Assembly (NCBI RefSeq): GCF_036784765.1
Contig: NZ_CP136651.1
Span: 124,001-188,000, forward strand
Length of the DNA: 64,000 nucleotides
Direction of reading: 5' to 3'
From: Novosphingobium sp. ZN18A2
GTDB lineage: Bacteria > Pseudomonadota > Alphaproteobacteria > Sphingomonadales > Sphingomonadaceae
How positions within the stretch are numbered: position 1 is the first letter of the stretch; each line of letters starts with the position of its first letter. The position numbers and the translations under genes were made by a program. The notes below the pieces were generated by a model. The model worked only from the letters and a program-made list of their open reading frames with translations. It made no database searches and was not told the origin of the DNA. Below are positions 54,173-62,206 of the stretch, one piece after another.

Positions 54173-55516
54173 ATGCGACTGGCGAACGGCGTGGCTTTGG
54201 TATCGATTCTAGGCGCGGTTTTCGCGGCACAACCCATAGCGGCCCAGACAATGAGCGCGCAAGAGGTGACAACCGCCAAAGCCGGGATAAGCCGCTCGCT
54301 CGACGCCAGCTACCCGCACCTGTTCGACCTTTACCGCGACATCCATTCGCACCCCGAACTGGGCTTTCAGGAAACCCGCACCGCCGCCCTGCTCGCCGGC
54401 GAAATGCGCAAGCTGGGCTTCACCGTAACCGAACATGTCGGCGGCACCGGGATCGTGGCGATGTATCGCAACGGCGAAGGGCCGACCGTTATGGTGCGCA
54501 CAGAGCTTGACGCGCTGCCGATGCAGGAAAAGACCGGGCTGCCATACGCCTCTACCGTGCAGACCGAATGGAACGGCCGCCAGACCTATGTCGCGCACAG
54601 TTGCGGGCACGATGCACACATGGCGATCTGGGTGGGCACCGCAACCGCGCTGCTGGCGATGAAAGACCGCTGGCACGGCACGCTGATGTTCATCGCGCAG
54701 CCCGCCGAAGAGGAAGTGGGCGGCGCCGAAGCGATGCTGAAAGACGGGCTCTACACCCGCTTCGCCAGGCCGGACTATGCCTTCGCGCTGCACACCAGCC
54801 CCTATGCCTATGGCACGGTGCACGTCCATCCCGGCGCGGCAACCGCCAACGCGGACGACATAGCCATAACCTTCAAGGGGCGCGGCGGCCACGGGTCGGG
54901 CCCCAGCAAGACGATCGATCCGGTGCTGATGGCGGCGCGCTTCGTGGTTGACGTGCAATCGCTGGTCAGCCGCGAAAAAGACCCGCAGAAGCCCGGCGTC
55001 GTCACCATCGGCGCGATCCAGGCGGGCAGCGCGGGCAACATCATCCCCGACGAGGCGACCGTGCGCGGCACGATCCGCAACTACGATGCGCAGACCCGCG
55101 CGCTGCTGAAGGCAGGCGTAGCGCGCGTCGCCAAGGCCGAGGCGGAGATGGCCGGCGCGCCGCCGCCCGATATCTCCATCGGCAGCGAAAGCGCGCTGGC
55201 GGTCATCAACGATCCGGCGCTGACCGCGCGCATCGGCGCGGTGTTCCGGTCCGCGTTCGGCGACAAGGCGGTGGAAGACCCGCTGCCGATCACCGCCAGC
55301 GAGGACTTTTCGCAATTCGTCGATGCGGGCGTATCGAAATCGCTCGACTTCTGGATCGGCGTCTATCCGCCCGACAAGGTCGCCGCCGCGCAAAACGGCG
55401 GTGCGCCGCTGGCGGCCAACCATTCGCCCTATTACGCCCCCGTGCCGGAGCCCACGATCCGAACCGGCGTGGAAGCGATGGCGCTGGCAGTGCTGGATGT
55501 GGCGGAAACAAGCTGA
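54173..55516 (+). CDS. Exported M20-family amidohydrolase/peptidase
   Basis: A 447-residue metal-dependent hydrolase with a signal peptide (LANGVALVSILGAVFAAQPIAAQ). IHSHPELGFQETRTAALL, VRTELDALPMQEKTGLPY, HSCGHDAHMAIW and IAQPAEEEVGGAEAML carry the metal ligands and catalytic Glu of the AmiA/HipO group. ADDIAITFKGRGGHGSGPSKTIDP is the dimerisation lid. It probably cleaves N-acyl amino acids or peptides in the periplasm. The ATG has GGGGGACAGG upstream. Confidence 0.9.
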   Translation: MRLANGVALVSILGAVFAAQPIAAQTMSAQEVTTAKAGISRSLDASYPHLFDLYRDIHSHPELGFQETRTAALLAGEMRKLGFTVTEHVGGTGIVAMYRNGEGPTVMVRTELDALPMQEKTGLPYASTVQTEWNGRQTYVAHSCGHDAHMAIWVGTATALLAMKDRWHGTLMFIAQPAEEEVGGAEAMLKDGLYTRFARPDYAFALHTSPYAYGTVHVHPGAATANADDIAITFKGRGGHGSGPSKTIDPVLMAARFVVDVQSLVSREKDPQKPGVVTIGAIQAGSAGNIIPDEATVRGTIRNYDAQTRALLKAGVARVAKAEAEMAGAPPPDISIGSESALAVINDPALTARIGAVFRSAFGDKAVEDPLPITASEDFSQFVDAGVSKSLDFWIGVYPPDKVAAAQNGGAPLAANHSPYYAPVPEPTIRTGVEAMALAVLDVAETS

Positions 55517-55523
55517 TCGACGC

Positions 55524-55715
55524 TCAGCCCGGCTGAAAAATCTGCTCTATCGGCAGGCCGAACACGTCGGCGATGCGAAAGGCGAGCGGGAGCGAGGGAT
55601 CGTATTTCCCCGTCTCTATCGCGTTGACCGACTGGCGGCTGACCTCCAGCCGCGCGGCCAGATCGGCCTGGCTCCAGTCCCGCTCGGCGCGCAGCACTTT
55701 CAGCCGGTTCTTCAC
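55524..55715 (-). CDS. XRE-family HTH transcriptional regulator
   Basis: A 63-residue single-domain regulator with helix-turn-helix WSQADLAARLEVSRQSVNAIE, then TGKYDPSLPLAFRIADVFGLPIEQIF. This compact type is common beside small membrane proteins. GTG 55715 overlaps the stop of the upstream gene (GTGA). It is last in a three-gene operon. It probably represses its own operon, perhaps through the 49-bp palindrome at 56340-56388. Confidence 0.9.
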   Translation of the reverse strand: MKNRLKVLRAERDWSQADLAARLEVSRQSVNAIETGKYDPSLPLAFRIADVFGLPIEQIFQPG

Positions 55716-56128
55716 GCGCACCCCGCATCGCCAAGCGTCAGCTTGTTCCAGACCGCACCCAGTGCGATGCCCCCGCTCCAGATCGGGAACATCCACACGA
55801 CCGGCAGCGGCGCCACGTCGGTAAACATCTCCAGCATGCCCCATATGGCCGCGATCGAAAGCGCCACGCCCGTGCCGAAGATCATCTTGCGCACTTCGAG
55901 CATGCGCAGATACTCGTCCTTCAGTTCCAGCAGCAGGCGGCCCATCGCGCCGATCATGCCCACCACGGCAATGCCCGGCAGGACCGCGACGGCCACCGAC
56001 AATGCCGAGACGGGCGCCTTGTCCTTCAACGTGACCGCCGCAAGCATGGTCGCCCCCAGATAGAGCGCGGCGGAAATGCCCATGCGGACCAGATAGCGCC
56101 GGTAGGCGGGGCTGCGCGGCATCTTCAC
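55712..56128 (-). CDS. Membrane protein encoded with the XRE regulator
   Basis: A 138-residue protein with about four membrane helices (GISAALYLGATMLAAVTL, VSALSVAVAVLPGIAVVGMIGAM, MIFGTGVALSIAAIWGMLEMF, PLPVVWMFPIWSGGIALGAVW). A charged loop LLLELKDEYLRMLEVRK lies between the second and third helices. The function is unknown. GTG 56128 overlaps the previous stop. The ATG two codons later is also possible. All three operon genes overlap and are likely translationally coupled. Confidence 0.75.
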   Translation of the reverse strand: MKMPRSPAYRRYLVRMGISAALYLGATMLAAVTLKDKAPVSALSVAVAVLPGIAVVGMIGAMGRLLLELKDEYLRMLEVRKMIFGTGVALSIAAIWGMLEMFTDVAPLPVVWMFPIWSGGIALGAVWNKLTLGDAGCA

Positions 56129-56319
56129 CGGGCACCGCCCTGGCACGATTCGCCCTTGCGCCGCCGCTGCCCGATAGCGCCCAACCGGATCGCCGCGATC
56201 ACGGCAAGTCCCAGGACAAGCGACTGCGCGCTGCCCCTGCCGATCACGCCCATGCGCGACGCGAGGGCAACCAGAAGAATCGCGGCCGCCCAGAGCAGCC
56301 CGCTGGCAATGGCTTTCAT
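56125..56319 (-). CDS. Small two-helix membrane protein, first gene of the XRE operon
   Basis: A 64-residue protein with two hydrophobic helices (IASGLLWAAAILLVALAS and AQSLVLGLAVIAAIRLGAIG) and a basic C-terminus (QRRRKGESCQGG). AAGGAG sits seven bases before ATG 56319, a strong site. The function is unknown. The promoter region upstream has the palindrome at 56340-56388. Confidence 0.75.
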   Translation of the reverse strand: MKAIASGLLWAAAILLVALASRMGVIGRGSAQSLVLGLAVIAAIRLGAIGQRRRKGESCQGGAR

Positions 56320-56339
56320 GACAAGTCTCCTTGATTCGA

Positions 56340-56388
56340 TGTAAAGGCACATTGACATTTTCACGCGGCCTGTCAAGCACCGTTTACA
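56340..56388. promoter_or_regulatory. Candidate operator: 49-bp inverted repeat
   Basis: Left arm TGTAAAGGCACATTGACA (56340-56357) and right arm TGTCAAGCACCGTTTACA (56371-56388), with a 13-bp spacer. The outer TGTAAA and inner TTGACA hexamers of each arm match exactly. It lies 21 bp upstream of the XRE operon's first start. A TTGACA on the minus strand (56376-56371) could double as a -35 box. Confidence 0.65.
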
Positions 56389-56419
56389 CCTTGTCGTGTA
56401 CCCTTGTCGTTTCGAGAGG

Positions 56420-56448
56420 GTGACAAGCTGTCGCCAAGGCCCTATCTG
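56420..56448 (+). promoter_or_regulatory. Predicted promoter of the thrS leader
   Basis: GTGACA (56420-56425) and TATCTG (56443-56448) are 17 bp apart. Transcription would start near 56453-56457, almost on the ATG at 56457, so the leader peptide would be leaderless or nearly so. Confidence 0.55.
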
Positions 56449-56456
56449 CAATGGCG

Positions 56457-56531
56457 ATGACGCATTTGCGCGCCTTGATCCCGACTACCACCACCCCGGG
56501 CGACCGGGGGCGGAGCGTCGTGCGCGGCTGA
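56457..56531 (+). CDS. Threonine leader peptide of thrS (attenuator)
   Basis: A 24-codon frame that reads MTHLRALIPTTTTPGDRGR and ends VVRG before a TGA. Four consecutive Thr codons (ACT ACC ACC ACC, 56484-56495) are read by the tRNA-Thr(GGT) found at 4680. An ATG two codons earlier (56451) is in frame. The frame lies 140 bp before thrS and the predicted promoter would place its start at the 5' end of the RNA. By analogy with pheM ahead of pheST, ribosome stalling when threonyl-tRNA is scarce would favour thrS transcription. Confidence 0.65.
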   Translation: MTHLRALIPTTTTPGDRGRSVVRG

Positions 56532-56633
56532 AGCGGCCTGCGCATCCCGCCCGTCGCCCGGTGCCGGGCGGATGGCGTCACCTCCCGGACATGCCCCACG
56601 AAGCAGCACGCCGCCCCTTCCGGCACGCGCCGG
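56494..56633 (+). promoter_or_regulatory. Putative attenuator hairpins between Thr leader and thrS
   Basis: Segment 1:2 is CCCCGG-GCGA-CCGGGG (56494-56509), which overlaps the last Thr codons. Segment 2 (GGGCGG, 56508-56513) can instead pair with CCGCCC (56547-56552). That choice would block the 3:4 stem CATCCCGCCC/GGGCGGATG (56543-56574). A further small hairpin CCGGC-ACGC-GCCGG lies at 56620-56633. No strong U-run follows any stem, so termination could be inefficient, rho-assisted, or replaced by a translation effect. Confidence 0.5.
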
Positions 56634-56670
56634 CTTGTGCCAAAGCGCGCCGAAAGCAAGAGAGTGACCG

Positions 56671-58674
56671 ATGTCCGAGATGTTGAAGATCAGCCTGCCC
56701 GACGGGTCCGTGCGCGAAATGCCTGCAGGCAGCACCCCGGCGGACGTTGCCGCGGCAATCGGCCCCGGTCTGGCCAAGGCCGCGCTGGCCGCGCGCGTGG
56801 ATGGCGAGTTGCGCGACCTTGCGCGCCCGTTTGAAGGCGATGCCGAGCTTGCGCTTGTCACCGCGCGTGACGAGGCGGATGCGCTGGAGCTTGCCCGGCA
56901 CGATTATGCCCACGTTCTGGCCGAAGCGGTGCAGGCGCTGTGGCCCGGCACGCAGATCACCTTTGGCCCGGCGACCGACGACGGGTTCTATTACGACGTG
57001 CTGGCCCCCGCCAGCCGCGAACCGTTCAGCATGGACGACCTGCCCGCCATCGAAGAGAAGATGCGCGAGATCATCAAGGCCGACAAACCGCTGCGCCGCG
57101 AAGTGTGGAGCCGCGAAGACCTGATCGCGCGCTGGGCGGGGCAGGGCGAAAGCTTCAAGGCCGAATGGGCCGCCGAACTGCCCGAGGGCGAAGACCTGAC
57201 GGTTTACTGGTCGGGAACCGACTGGCTGGATATGTGCCGGGGGCCGCACCTGCCCAGCACGGGCAAGCTGGACCCGCAGGCGTTCAAGCTGCTGCGCGTG
57301 GCGGGCGCATACTGGCGCGGCGACCAGAAGAACGCACAGCTTACGCGCATCTACGGCACCGGCTGGCTCAACAAGAAGCAGCTCGACGCGCATCTGCACC
57401 GGCTGGAGGAGGCCGCCAAGCGCGACCACCGCAAGCTGGGCGCTGAGATGGACCTGTTCCATCTTCAGCAGGAAGCGCACGGCAGCGTGTTCTGGCACCC
57501 CAAGGGCTATATGATCTGGCGCGAGCTGGAAGCCTATATGCGCCGCGCGATAGACGGCGCGGGCTATCGCGAGGTGAAGACCCCGCAGGTTATGGACGCG
57601 CGCCAGTGGGAGCAGTCCGGCCACTGGGGCAAATATCGCGAGAACATGTTCGTCATCCCCGACGAAGTGCCCAACGTGGAAGACGAAGGCCCGCTGGTTT
57701 CCGACGATGCGGACTGGATGGCGCTGAAGCCGATGAACTGCCCGGCGCACGTCCTCATTTTCCGGCAGGGCATCAAGTCCTATCGCGAACTGCCGCTGCG
57801 GCTTTACGAAAACGGCTGCTGCCACCGCAACGAACCGCATGGAGCGCTGCACGGGCTGATGCGCGTGCGCCAGTTCACGCAGGACGACGCGCACATCTTC
57901 TGCCGCGAAGATCAGATCGTGGACGAGGTGCAGGCGTTCTGCGAACTGGCCGACCGCATCTATCGCGATTTCGGCTTCACTTACTCCATCAAGCTGGCGC
58001 TGCGCCCCGAAAAGCGTTTCGGCAGCGACGAGATGTGGGACAAGGCCGAACAGGAACTGCGCGATGCGGTGGTGCGCGCCGGGCTGGCAAGCGAGGAATA
58101 CGGCTGGGAGGAACTGCCCGGCGAAGGCGCGTTCTATGCACCCAAGCTGGAATGGCACCTGACAGACGCGATTGGCCGCACCTGGCAGGTGGGCACGATC
58201 CAGTCCGACCGCGTTCTGCCCGAACGGCTGGACGCGACATATATTGCCGAGGACGGCGAACGCCACCGCCCGGTGATGCTCCACCGCGCGATCTTCGGAT
58301 CATACGAACGCTTCATCGGCATCCTTGTCGAACACTTCGCGGGCAAGCTGCCGGTGTGGCTTGCCCCGGTGCAGGCGGTGGTGGCCACCATCGTCAACGA
58401 TGCGGACGGCTATGCCGCCGAGGTCGAGGCGAAGCTGAAAGCAGCGGGCATTCGGGTAGAGAGCGACCTTCGCAACGAGAAGATCAATTACAAGGTGCGC
58501 GAACATTCGCTGAAGAAGGTTCCGCACCTGCTGGTGGTCGGCAAGCGCGAGGCCGAGGAAGGCACCGTCGCGATCCGCACGCTGGGCGAAAAAGAGCAGA
58601 AGGTCGTGCCGTTTGACGAAGCCATCGCCATGCTGAAGGCCGCGGCCACCCCGCCCGACCTCAAGCCGGCTTGA
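56671..58674 (+). CDS. thrS: Threonyl-tRNA synthetase
   Basis: Class II synthetase of 667 residues. The N-terminal TGS domain is about 1-65. The editing domain has [11 protein letters not shown] and [12 protein letters not shown], the HxxxH and CxxxH sites that clear Ser-tRNA-Thr. The catalytic domain has [45 protein letters not shown] (motif 2) and [21 protein letters not shown] (motif 3). The C-terminal anticodon-binding domain is complete. A leader ORF rich in Thr codons precedes it by 140 bp. Confidence 0.96.
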   Translation: MSEMLKISLPDGSVREMPAGSTPADVAAAIGPGLAKAALAARVDGELRDLARPFEGDAELALVTARDEADALELARHDYAHVLAEAVQALWPGTQITFGPATDDGFYYDVLAPASREPFSMDDLPAIEEKMREIIKADKPLRREVWSREDLIARWAGQGESFKAEWAAELPEGEDLTVYWSGTDWLDMCRGPHLPSTGKLDPQAFKLLRVAGAYWRGDQKNAQLTRIYGTGWLNKKQLDAHLHRLEEAAKRDHRKLGAEMDLFHLQQEAHGSVFWHPKGYMIWRELEAYMRRAIDGAGYREVKTPQVMDARQWEQSGHWGKYRENMFVIPDEVPNVEDEGPLVSDDADWMALKPMNCPAHVLIFRQGIKSYRELPLRLYENGCCHRNEPHGALHGLMRVRQFTQDDAHIFCREDQIVDEVQAFCELADRIYRDFGFTYSIKLALRPEKRFGSDEMWDKAEQELRDAVVRAGLASEEYGWEELPGEGAFYAPKLEWHLTDAIGRTWQVGTIQSDRVLPERLDATYIAEDGERHRPVMLHRAIFGSYERFIGILVEHFAGKLPVWLAPVQAVVATIVNDADGYAAEVEAKLKAAGIRVESDLRNEKINYKVREHSLKKVPHLLVVGKREAEEGTVAIRTLGEKEQKVVPFDEAIAMLKAAATPPDLKPA

Positions 58675-58687
58675 GGTTGCGCGGGCG

Positions 58688-59050
58688 GTGTCGGTCTTCG
58701 TCGTCGCGGTGCTGATGGCGGGCCTCGGGTATTACTGGGGGCTGCAACATCGCGAACCCGGCGCCGCCCGGCCCGGCCCGATGGGCCTGGTGTTGCCGCT
58801 GGCGATCTATGTTGCGGTGGTTGCCTTGCTGTTCGTGCCCGTTGCCGGGACCGAATGCGCACGGCCCGGCACATACACGTTCAACGTCTGCGAAATGGTC
58901 AAGCGCGCGCACGTGGCGATCTACATGATCGTCGCGGCGGGCGGGCTGACCGGCGCGGCGGGCGCTTATTTCGGCGGATACCGGCGCGCGCGGTGGTGGC
59001 TTCTGGCAATATGGCCGCTTCCCGCGGTGCTCGGCTGGCTGCTCACCTGA
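58688..59050 (+). CDS. Small integral membrane protein
   Basis: A 120-residue protein with four predicted helices (VFVVAVLMAGLGYYWGLQ, GLVLPLAIYVAVVALLFVPVAG, VAIYMIVAAGGLTGAAGAYFGG, WWLLAIWPLPAVLGWLLT). Two Cys residues lie in the loop GTECARPGTYTFNVCEM, which probably faces the periplasm. The function is unknown. The start is GTG 58688, 13 bp after thrS, so it may ride on the thrS transcript. Confidence 0.7.
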   Translation: MSVFVVAVLMAGLGYYWGLQHREPGAARPGPMGLVLPLAIYVAVVALLFVPVAGTECARPGTYTFNVCEMVKRAHVAIYMIVAAGGLTGAAGAYFGGYRRARWWLLAIWPLPAVLGWLLT

Positions 59051-59063
59051 ACGGGACGGCGCC

Positions 59064-59813
59064 GTGACCCTCGACCAGATCCCGCTGCTGACGCTTGCCC
59101 TGGCGATGTGCGCCGCGCTGGTCGCGGCGTTCGTGCGCGGGCTGGCGGGGTTCGGCATGGCCATCCTGCTGGTGCCGCTGCTCGGACTGATCGTATCCCC
59201 GACCGAGGCGGTGGTGATTTCGAACATGCTGGGCCTGCTGATCGGCATCGCCAGCGTGAAGGACATCCGCCGCGCGGGAGAGTTTTCCAGCGCCGTGCCC
59301 ATCGGTCTGCTGGCGATGGTGCTGACGCCCGCCGGGCTGCTGCTGCTGGCGGCCACGCCGCCCGGCATCGCGCGCGTGCTGATCGCGCTGGTGGCGATCG
59401 GCGCCTTCGGCATTGTCCTGTTACCGATGAAGCAGGACCACGTTCCGGGGACAATCGAAACGGGCCTTACCGGCGCGGCCGCCGGGCTGCTTACCGGCTT
59501 TGCGGGAATGCCCGGCCCACCGGTCGTGCCCTATTACATGCGCCGGCCGATCGACCGCGCGGTGGCGCGCGCATCGATGATGAGCGTGTTTCTGATGACA
59601 TCGGTCGCCAGCACCGCCGCCGCGCTGCTGCTGCGCCTTGGCGGCAGGCGCGAAGCCCTGATCGCGCTGGCGCTGTTTCCCGCCGTGCTGCTGGGCAATT
59701 GGCTGGGCGGAAAGGCATTCGGGCGCGTCAGCAATGCCGCATGGCGGGGATTCGTGGGCGTCATGCTTGCGCTCGCCGGGCTGATGGCGCTTTCCCGAAT
59801 GCTGCTGCAATAA
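59064..59813 (+). CDS. TSUP-family (TauE/SafE) transporter
   Basis: A 249-residue membrane protein with about eight helices. VRGLAGFGMAILLVPLLGLIV and LLTGFAGMPGPPVVPYYM form the two half-repeats of the family, which exports sulfite, sulfoacetate or similar anions. The substrate here is unknown. The start is GTG 59064, 13 bp after the preceding gene. Confidence 0.88.
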   Translation: MTLDQIPLLTLALAMCAALVAAFVRGLAGFGMAILLVPLLGLIVSPTEAVVISNMLGLLIGIASVKDIRRAGEFSSAVPIGLLAMVLTPAGLLLLAATPPGIARVLIALVAIGAFGIVLLPMKQDHVPGTIETGLTGAAAGLLTGFAGMPGPPVVPYYMRRPIDRAVARASMMSVFLMTSVASTAAALLLRLGGRREALIALALFPAVLLGNWLGGKAFGRVSNAAWRGFVGVMLALAGLMALSRMLLQ

Positions 59814-59917
59814 GGCATTTCCAGAATAAGCGGATTCCGGATTTTCGGTACAACATTGCTTGCAAAACAAGCAGATACGACATCGTCTCTGATTCGATCT
59901 GTAATACCAACCTGCAC

Positions 59918-61261
59918 TCAGGCCGGGGCTTCGGCCTCTTTCCCGCTTGCCGCCGGCTTGTATTTCGCACCGTCGCTGGTGAATTCTGCGTGGCCCAGCG
60001 TGCCGAGATAACGCTGCAACCTGCCGGTCAGCCGCATCGCCGCGATCTCACGCAGGACGGGCACCTTGCCCGCCGCTTCATAGGCGCGCATCCGGCCAAC
60101 CACGTGCAGACCCACCGCGGCGGCGCGGGCACGGTCAATCCCCGAAATCCGCACGCCGAAATCGCGCGCGCGACGTTCGTCCCCGCCGCAGAAGTTCTGC
60201 AGGAAATAGACTTTCGAAAAGCTCTTTTCGAAGCGTTCGCGCATCGCGCCCTTCGGCGTGGAGGTATCGCCCAACTGCGCCTCCATCGTCGCGCGCAGCA
60301 GCGCGCCGCAGGTCGCATCGTCAAACCCGCTGCGCAGCGTCACCATGCGCGCGTTCCATGCATCGACGATCTCTGCCGGGGTATCGGCCAGCAGGTCCTG
60401 CGGCAGGCCCAGCAGGAAGCAGCGATAGCGTGACAGTTCGATCTGCGCGCGTTCGTCCGCCGTAAACCCGCGCTTTTCGCGCAGCGCCTTGCTGGAGATG
60501 AAAAAGTCACTGATAAGGCCGGCGGGCATCTGGTCGACTTGCGGGATCGGGATACCGAACACCCTCTGGTCCCACCGCCCTTTCGACAGCACGTTGAAGC
60601 GCACCATCGAATGCATCAGCCGCACCATCGCCGCCGCCTTGAAGCCGGGGCCGAACCGCCTCAGCGCGCCGGGCAGTGTGGATGTGCCGAAGAATGTGGC
60701 GGTTTCCTTGATCCGGCGCGCGGCCGTCTTGTTGGAAAGCGTGCCGGTCAACGCCATCGGCAGCGCCGCGTACTTGTTCATGAAGGTGGCGATGAATCCG
60801 CCCCGGATCGCCCAGGGCGCGAAGTTCGCCATCGCGTTGCGCTGAAGCCGCGCGCCCTTTTCCACCAGCTTCATGTCCACCCATGCGGGCGTGTCTTCCA
60901 TAGCGGCGATGAAGCGCGAAAGTTCCGGCGGCGCATCGGGCACCGCGTCCACACCCTTGTCGCAGGCGGCCACCAGCATTTCGACCAGCGGGCGGAACCC
61001 GTATTGCGGCATCAGCGCGGCGTAGGGATCGGCCACCGTGTCGCCCAGCATGGTATAGGCTTCCATGCGGCCGATCAGGTCGCGGTCTGCCAGCAGGCGC
61101 TCTGCCATGCCGGGTGAAACATTGCGCAAATCGGAAAGTTCGGGCTGGCCGTCCAGCAGTCGTTCCGGTCGCAGGCCGAAATCGATGCCCCCGTACATCG
61201 CGGGATTATCGCTCTTCTGGCTCTCGATCTTCTGCCGCAGGTCTTCGCCGGTCAGCGCCAT
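59918..61261 (-). CDS. Oxygenase MpaB-family protein (DUF2236; latex-clearing-protein-like)
   Basis: A 447-residue protein. GFKAAAMVRLMHSMVRFNVL, RWDQRVFGIPIPQVDQMPAGLISDFF and the preceding RRIKETATFFGTSTLPGALRR resemble the MpaB/LcpK fold, whose founders bind heme b. The conserved His in MVRLMHSMVRF could be a heme ligand. The substrate is unknown. ATG 61261 has GGAGAGGATC upstream and is preferred over an upstream ATG in the same frame. It lies 67 bp after sufA in the same direction. Confidence 0.78.
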   Translation of the reverse strand: MALTGEDLRQKIESQKSDNPAMYGGIDFGLRPERLLDGQPELSDLRNVSPGMAERLLADRDLIGRMEAYTMLGDTVADPYAALMPQYGFRPLVEMLVAACDKGVDAVPDAPPELSRFIAAMEDTPAWVDMKLVEKGARLQRNAMANFAPWAIRGGFIATFMNKYAALPMALTGTLSNKTAARRIKETATFFGTSTLPGALRRFGPGFKAAAMVRLMHSMVRFNVLSKGRWDQRVFGIPIPQVDQMPAGLISDFFISSKALREKRGFTADERAQIELSRYRCFLLGLPQDLLADTPAEIVDAWNARMVTLRSGFDDATCGALLRATMEAQLGDTSTPKGAMRERFEKSFSKVYFLQNFCGGDERRARDFGVRISGIDRARAAAVGLHVVGRMRAYEAAGKVPVLREIAAMRLTGRLQRYLGTLGHAEFTSDGAKYKPAASGKEAEAPA

Positions 61262-61328
61262 GATCCTCTCCGCGCATTTAACCGCGCGATTGAATACCAT
61301 CGCAGGCGCCGTGGCAAGGCGCAGCGCA

Positions 61329-61688
61329 TCAGACGGTGAAGCTCTCCCCGCAGCCGCACGATCCGGTGGCATTCGGGTTGTTGAACACGAAGCCGGCGGT
61401 GAAATCGTCCTCGCGCCAGTCCATCGTCGACCCGATCAGGTAGAGCACGCTCGCTCCGTCGATGAAGAAGGTGCCGCCGCTGGTTTCGATGCGTTCGTCC
61501 ATCGGATCGGCCTCTGTGACGAAGTCGACCGAGTAGGCGAGGCCCGAACAGCCGCGTCGCGGGGTGGAAAGTTTCACGCCGATTGCATCGTCCGGCGCCT
61601 TTTCCATCAACGCGCCGATCCGCGCTTCGGCGGCGGGCGTCAGCGTAACGGCGGCTGGGCGCGGGCGTATCCTGGTTTCGGTCGTCAT
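61329..61688 (-). CDS. sufA: A-type iron-sulfur carrier (SufA/IscA family)
   Basis: A 119-residue Fe-S carrier protein. The three conserved cysteines lie in STPRRGCSGLAY and ATGSCGCGESFTV. LTPAAEARIGALM is the N-terminal helix. It receives clusters from the SUF scaffold and passes them to apoproteins. It follows sufT by 41 bp. This gap holds a weak, partial copy of the CCCTCCC-type repeat. Confidence 0.93.
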   Translation of the reverse strand: MTTETRIRPRPAAVTLTPAAEARIGALMEKAPDDAIGVKLSTPRRGCSGLAYSVDFVTEADPMDERIETSGGTFFIDGASVLYLIGSTMDWREDDFTAGFVFNNPNATGSCGCGESFTV

Positions 61689-61729
61689 CTCATATCTCTC
61701 CCCCCTCCCACCAACGGGAAGGGATCAAA

Positions 61730-62206
61730 TTACAGCATACCCAGTTCCAACCGGGCCTCGTCGCTCATCTTCGCGGGGTCCCACGGCGGGTCCCACACGA
61801 TCTCTACCTGCGCGTCGCGAACGCCGGGCACCGCGCCGATGCGCAGTTCCACTTCGCCCGGCATCGATTCGGCCACCGGGCAGTGCGGCGTCGTCAGCGT
61901 CATGGTGACGGCAACGTCGCCTTCGTTCGTTACGTCCACGCCATATATAAGGCCCAGGTCGTAGATATTCACGGGTATCTCGGGATCGTAGATGTCCTTG
62001 AGCGCGGTAATCACCGCCTCATAGGTGTCGCCGCCCGGCTGGTTGGGATCGGCCCCCACGGGCTTTTCCGACAGGAACCCGTCAAGATAGTCGCGCTTGC
62101 GCTCCAGCTTTTCGGCAGGCGATTCGGTCGCGTCTTCAACCTTCGCGCGCGGTGCGGTTTCCACCTTGTCCACTTCCTCGACGGCAAATTTGGGATCGTC
62201 GCTCAT
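61730..62206 (-). CDS. sufT: SUF-associated MIP18/DUF59 protein
   Basis: A 158-residue protein with a charged N-terminal extension of about 55 residues before the DUF59 domain. DPEIPVNIYDLGLIYGV, LTTPHCPVAESMPGEVE and VWDPPWDPAKMSDEARLELGML are the SufT signature, with the hyper-reactive Cys in PHCP. It supports Fe-S cluster maturation. Its start overlaps the sufS stop by 4 bp. Confidence 0.93.
   Translation of the reverse strand: MSDDPKFAVEEVDKVETAPRAKVEDATESPAEKLERKRDYLDGFLSEKPVGADPNQPGGDTYEAVITALKDIYDPEIPVNIYDLGLIYGVDVTNEGDVAVTMTLTTPHCPVAESMPGEVELRIGAVPGVRDAQVEIVWDPPWDPAKMSDEARLELGML

Noticed and set aside
56578..58284. A 568-codon frame antisense to thrS
   Set aside because: It is a shadow of a well-conserved gene, and no signal, domain or start context supports it.
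59814..59917. Low-GC gap with the palindrome GCTTGCAAAACAAGC as an attachment site
   Set aside because: No integrase, duplicated end or mobile gene is nearby. It is more likely the joint 3' region of two convergent genes.
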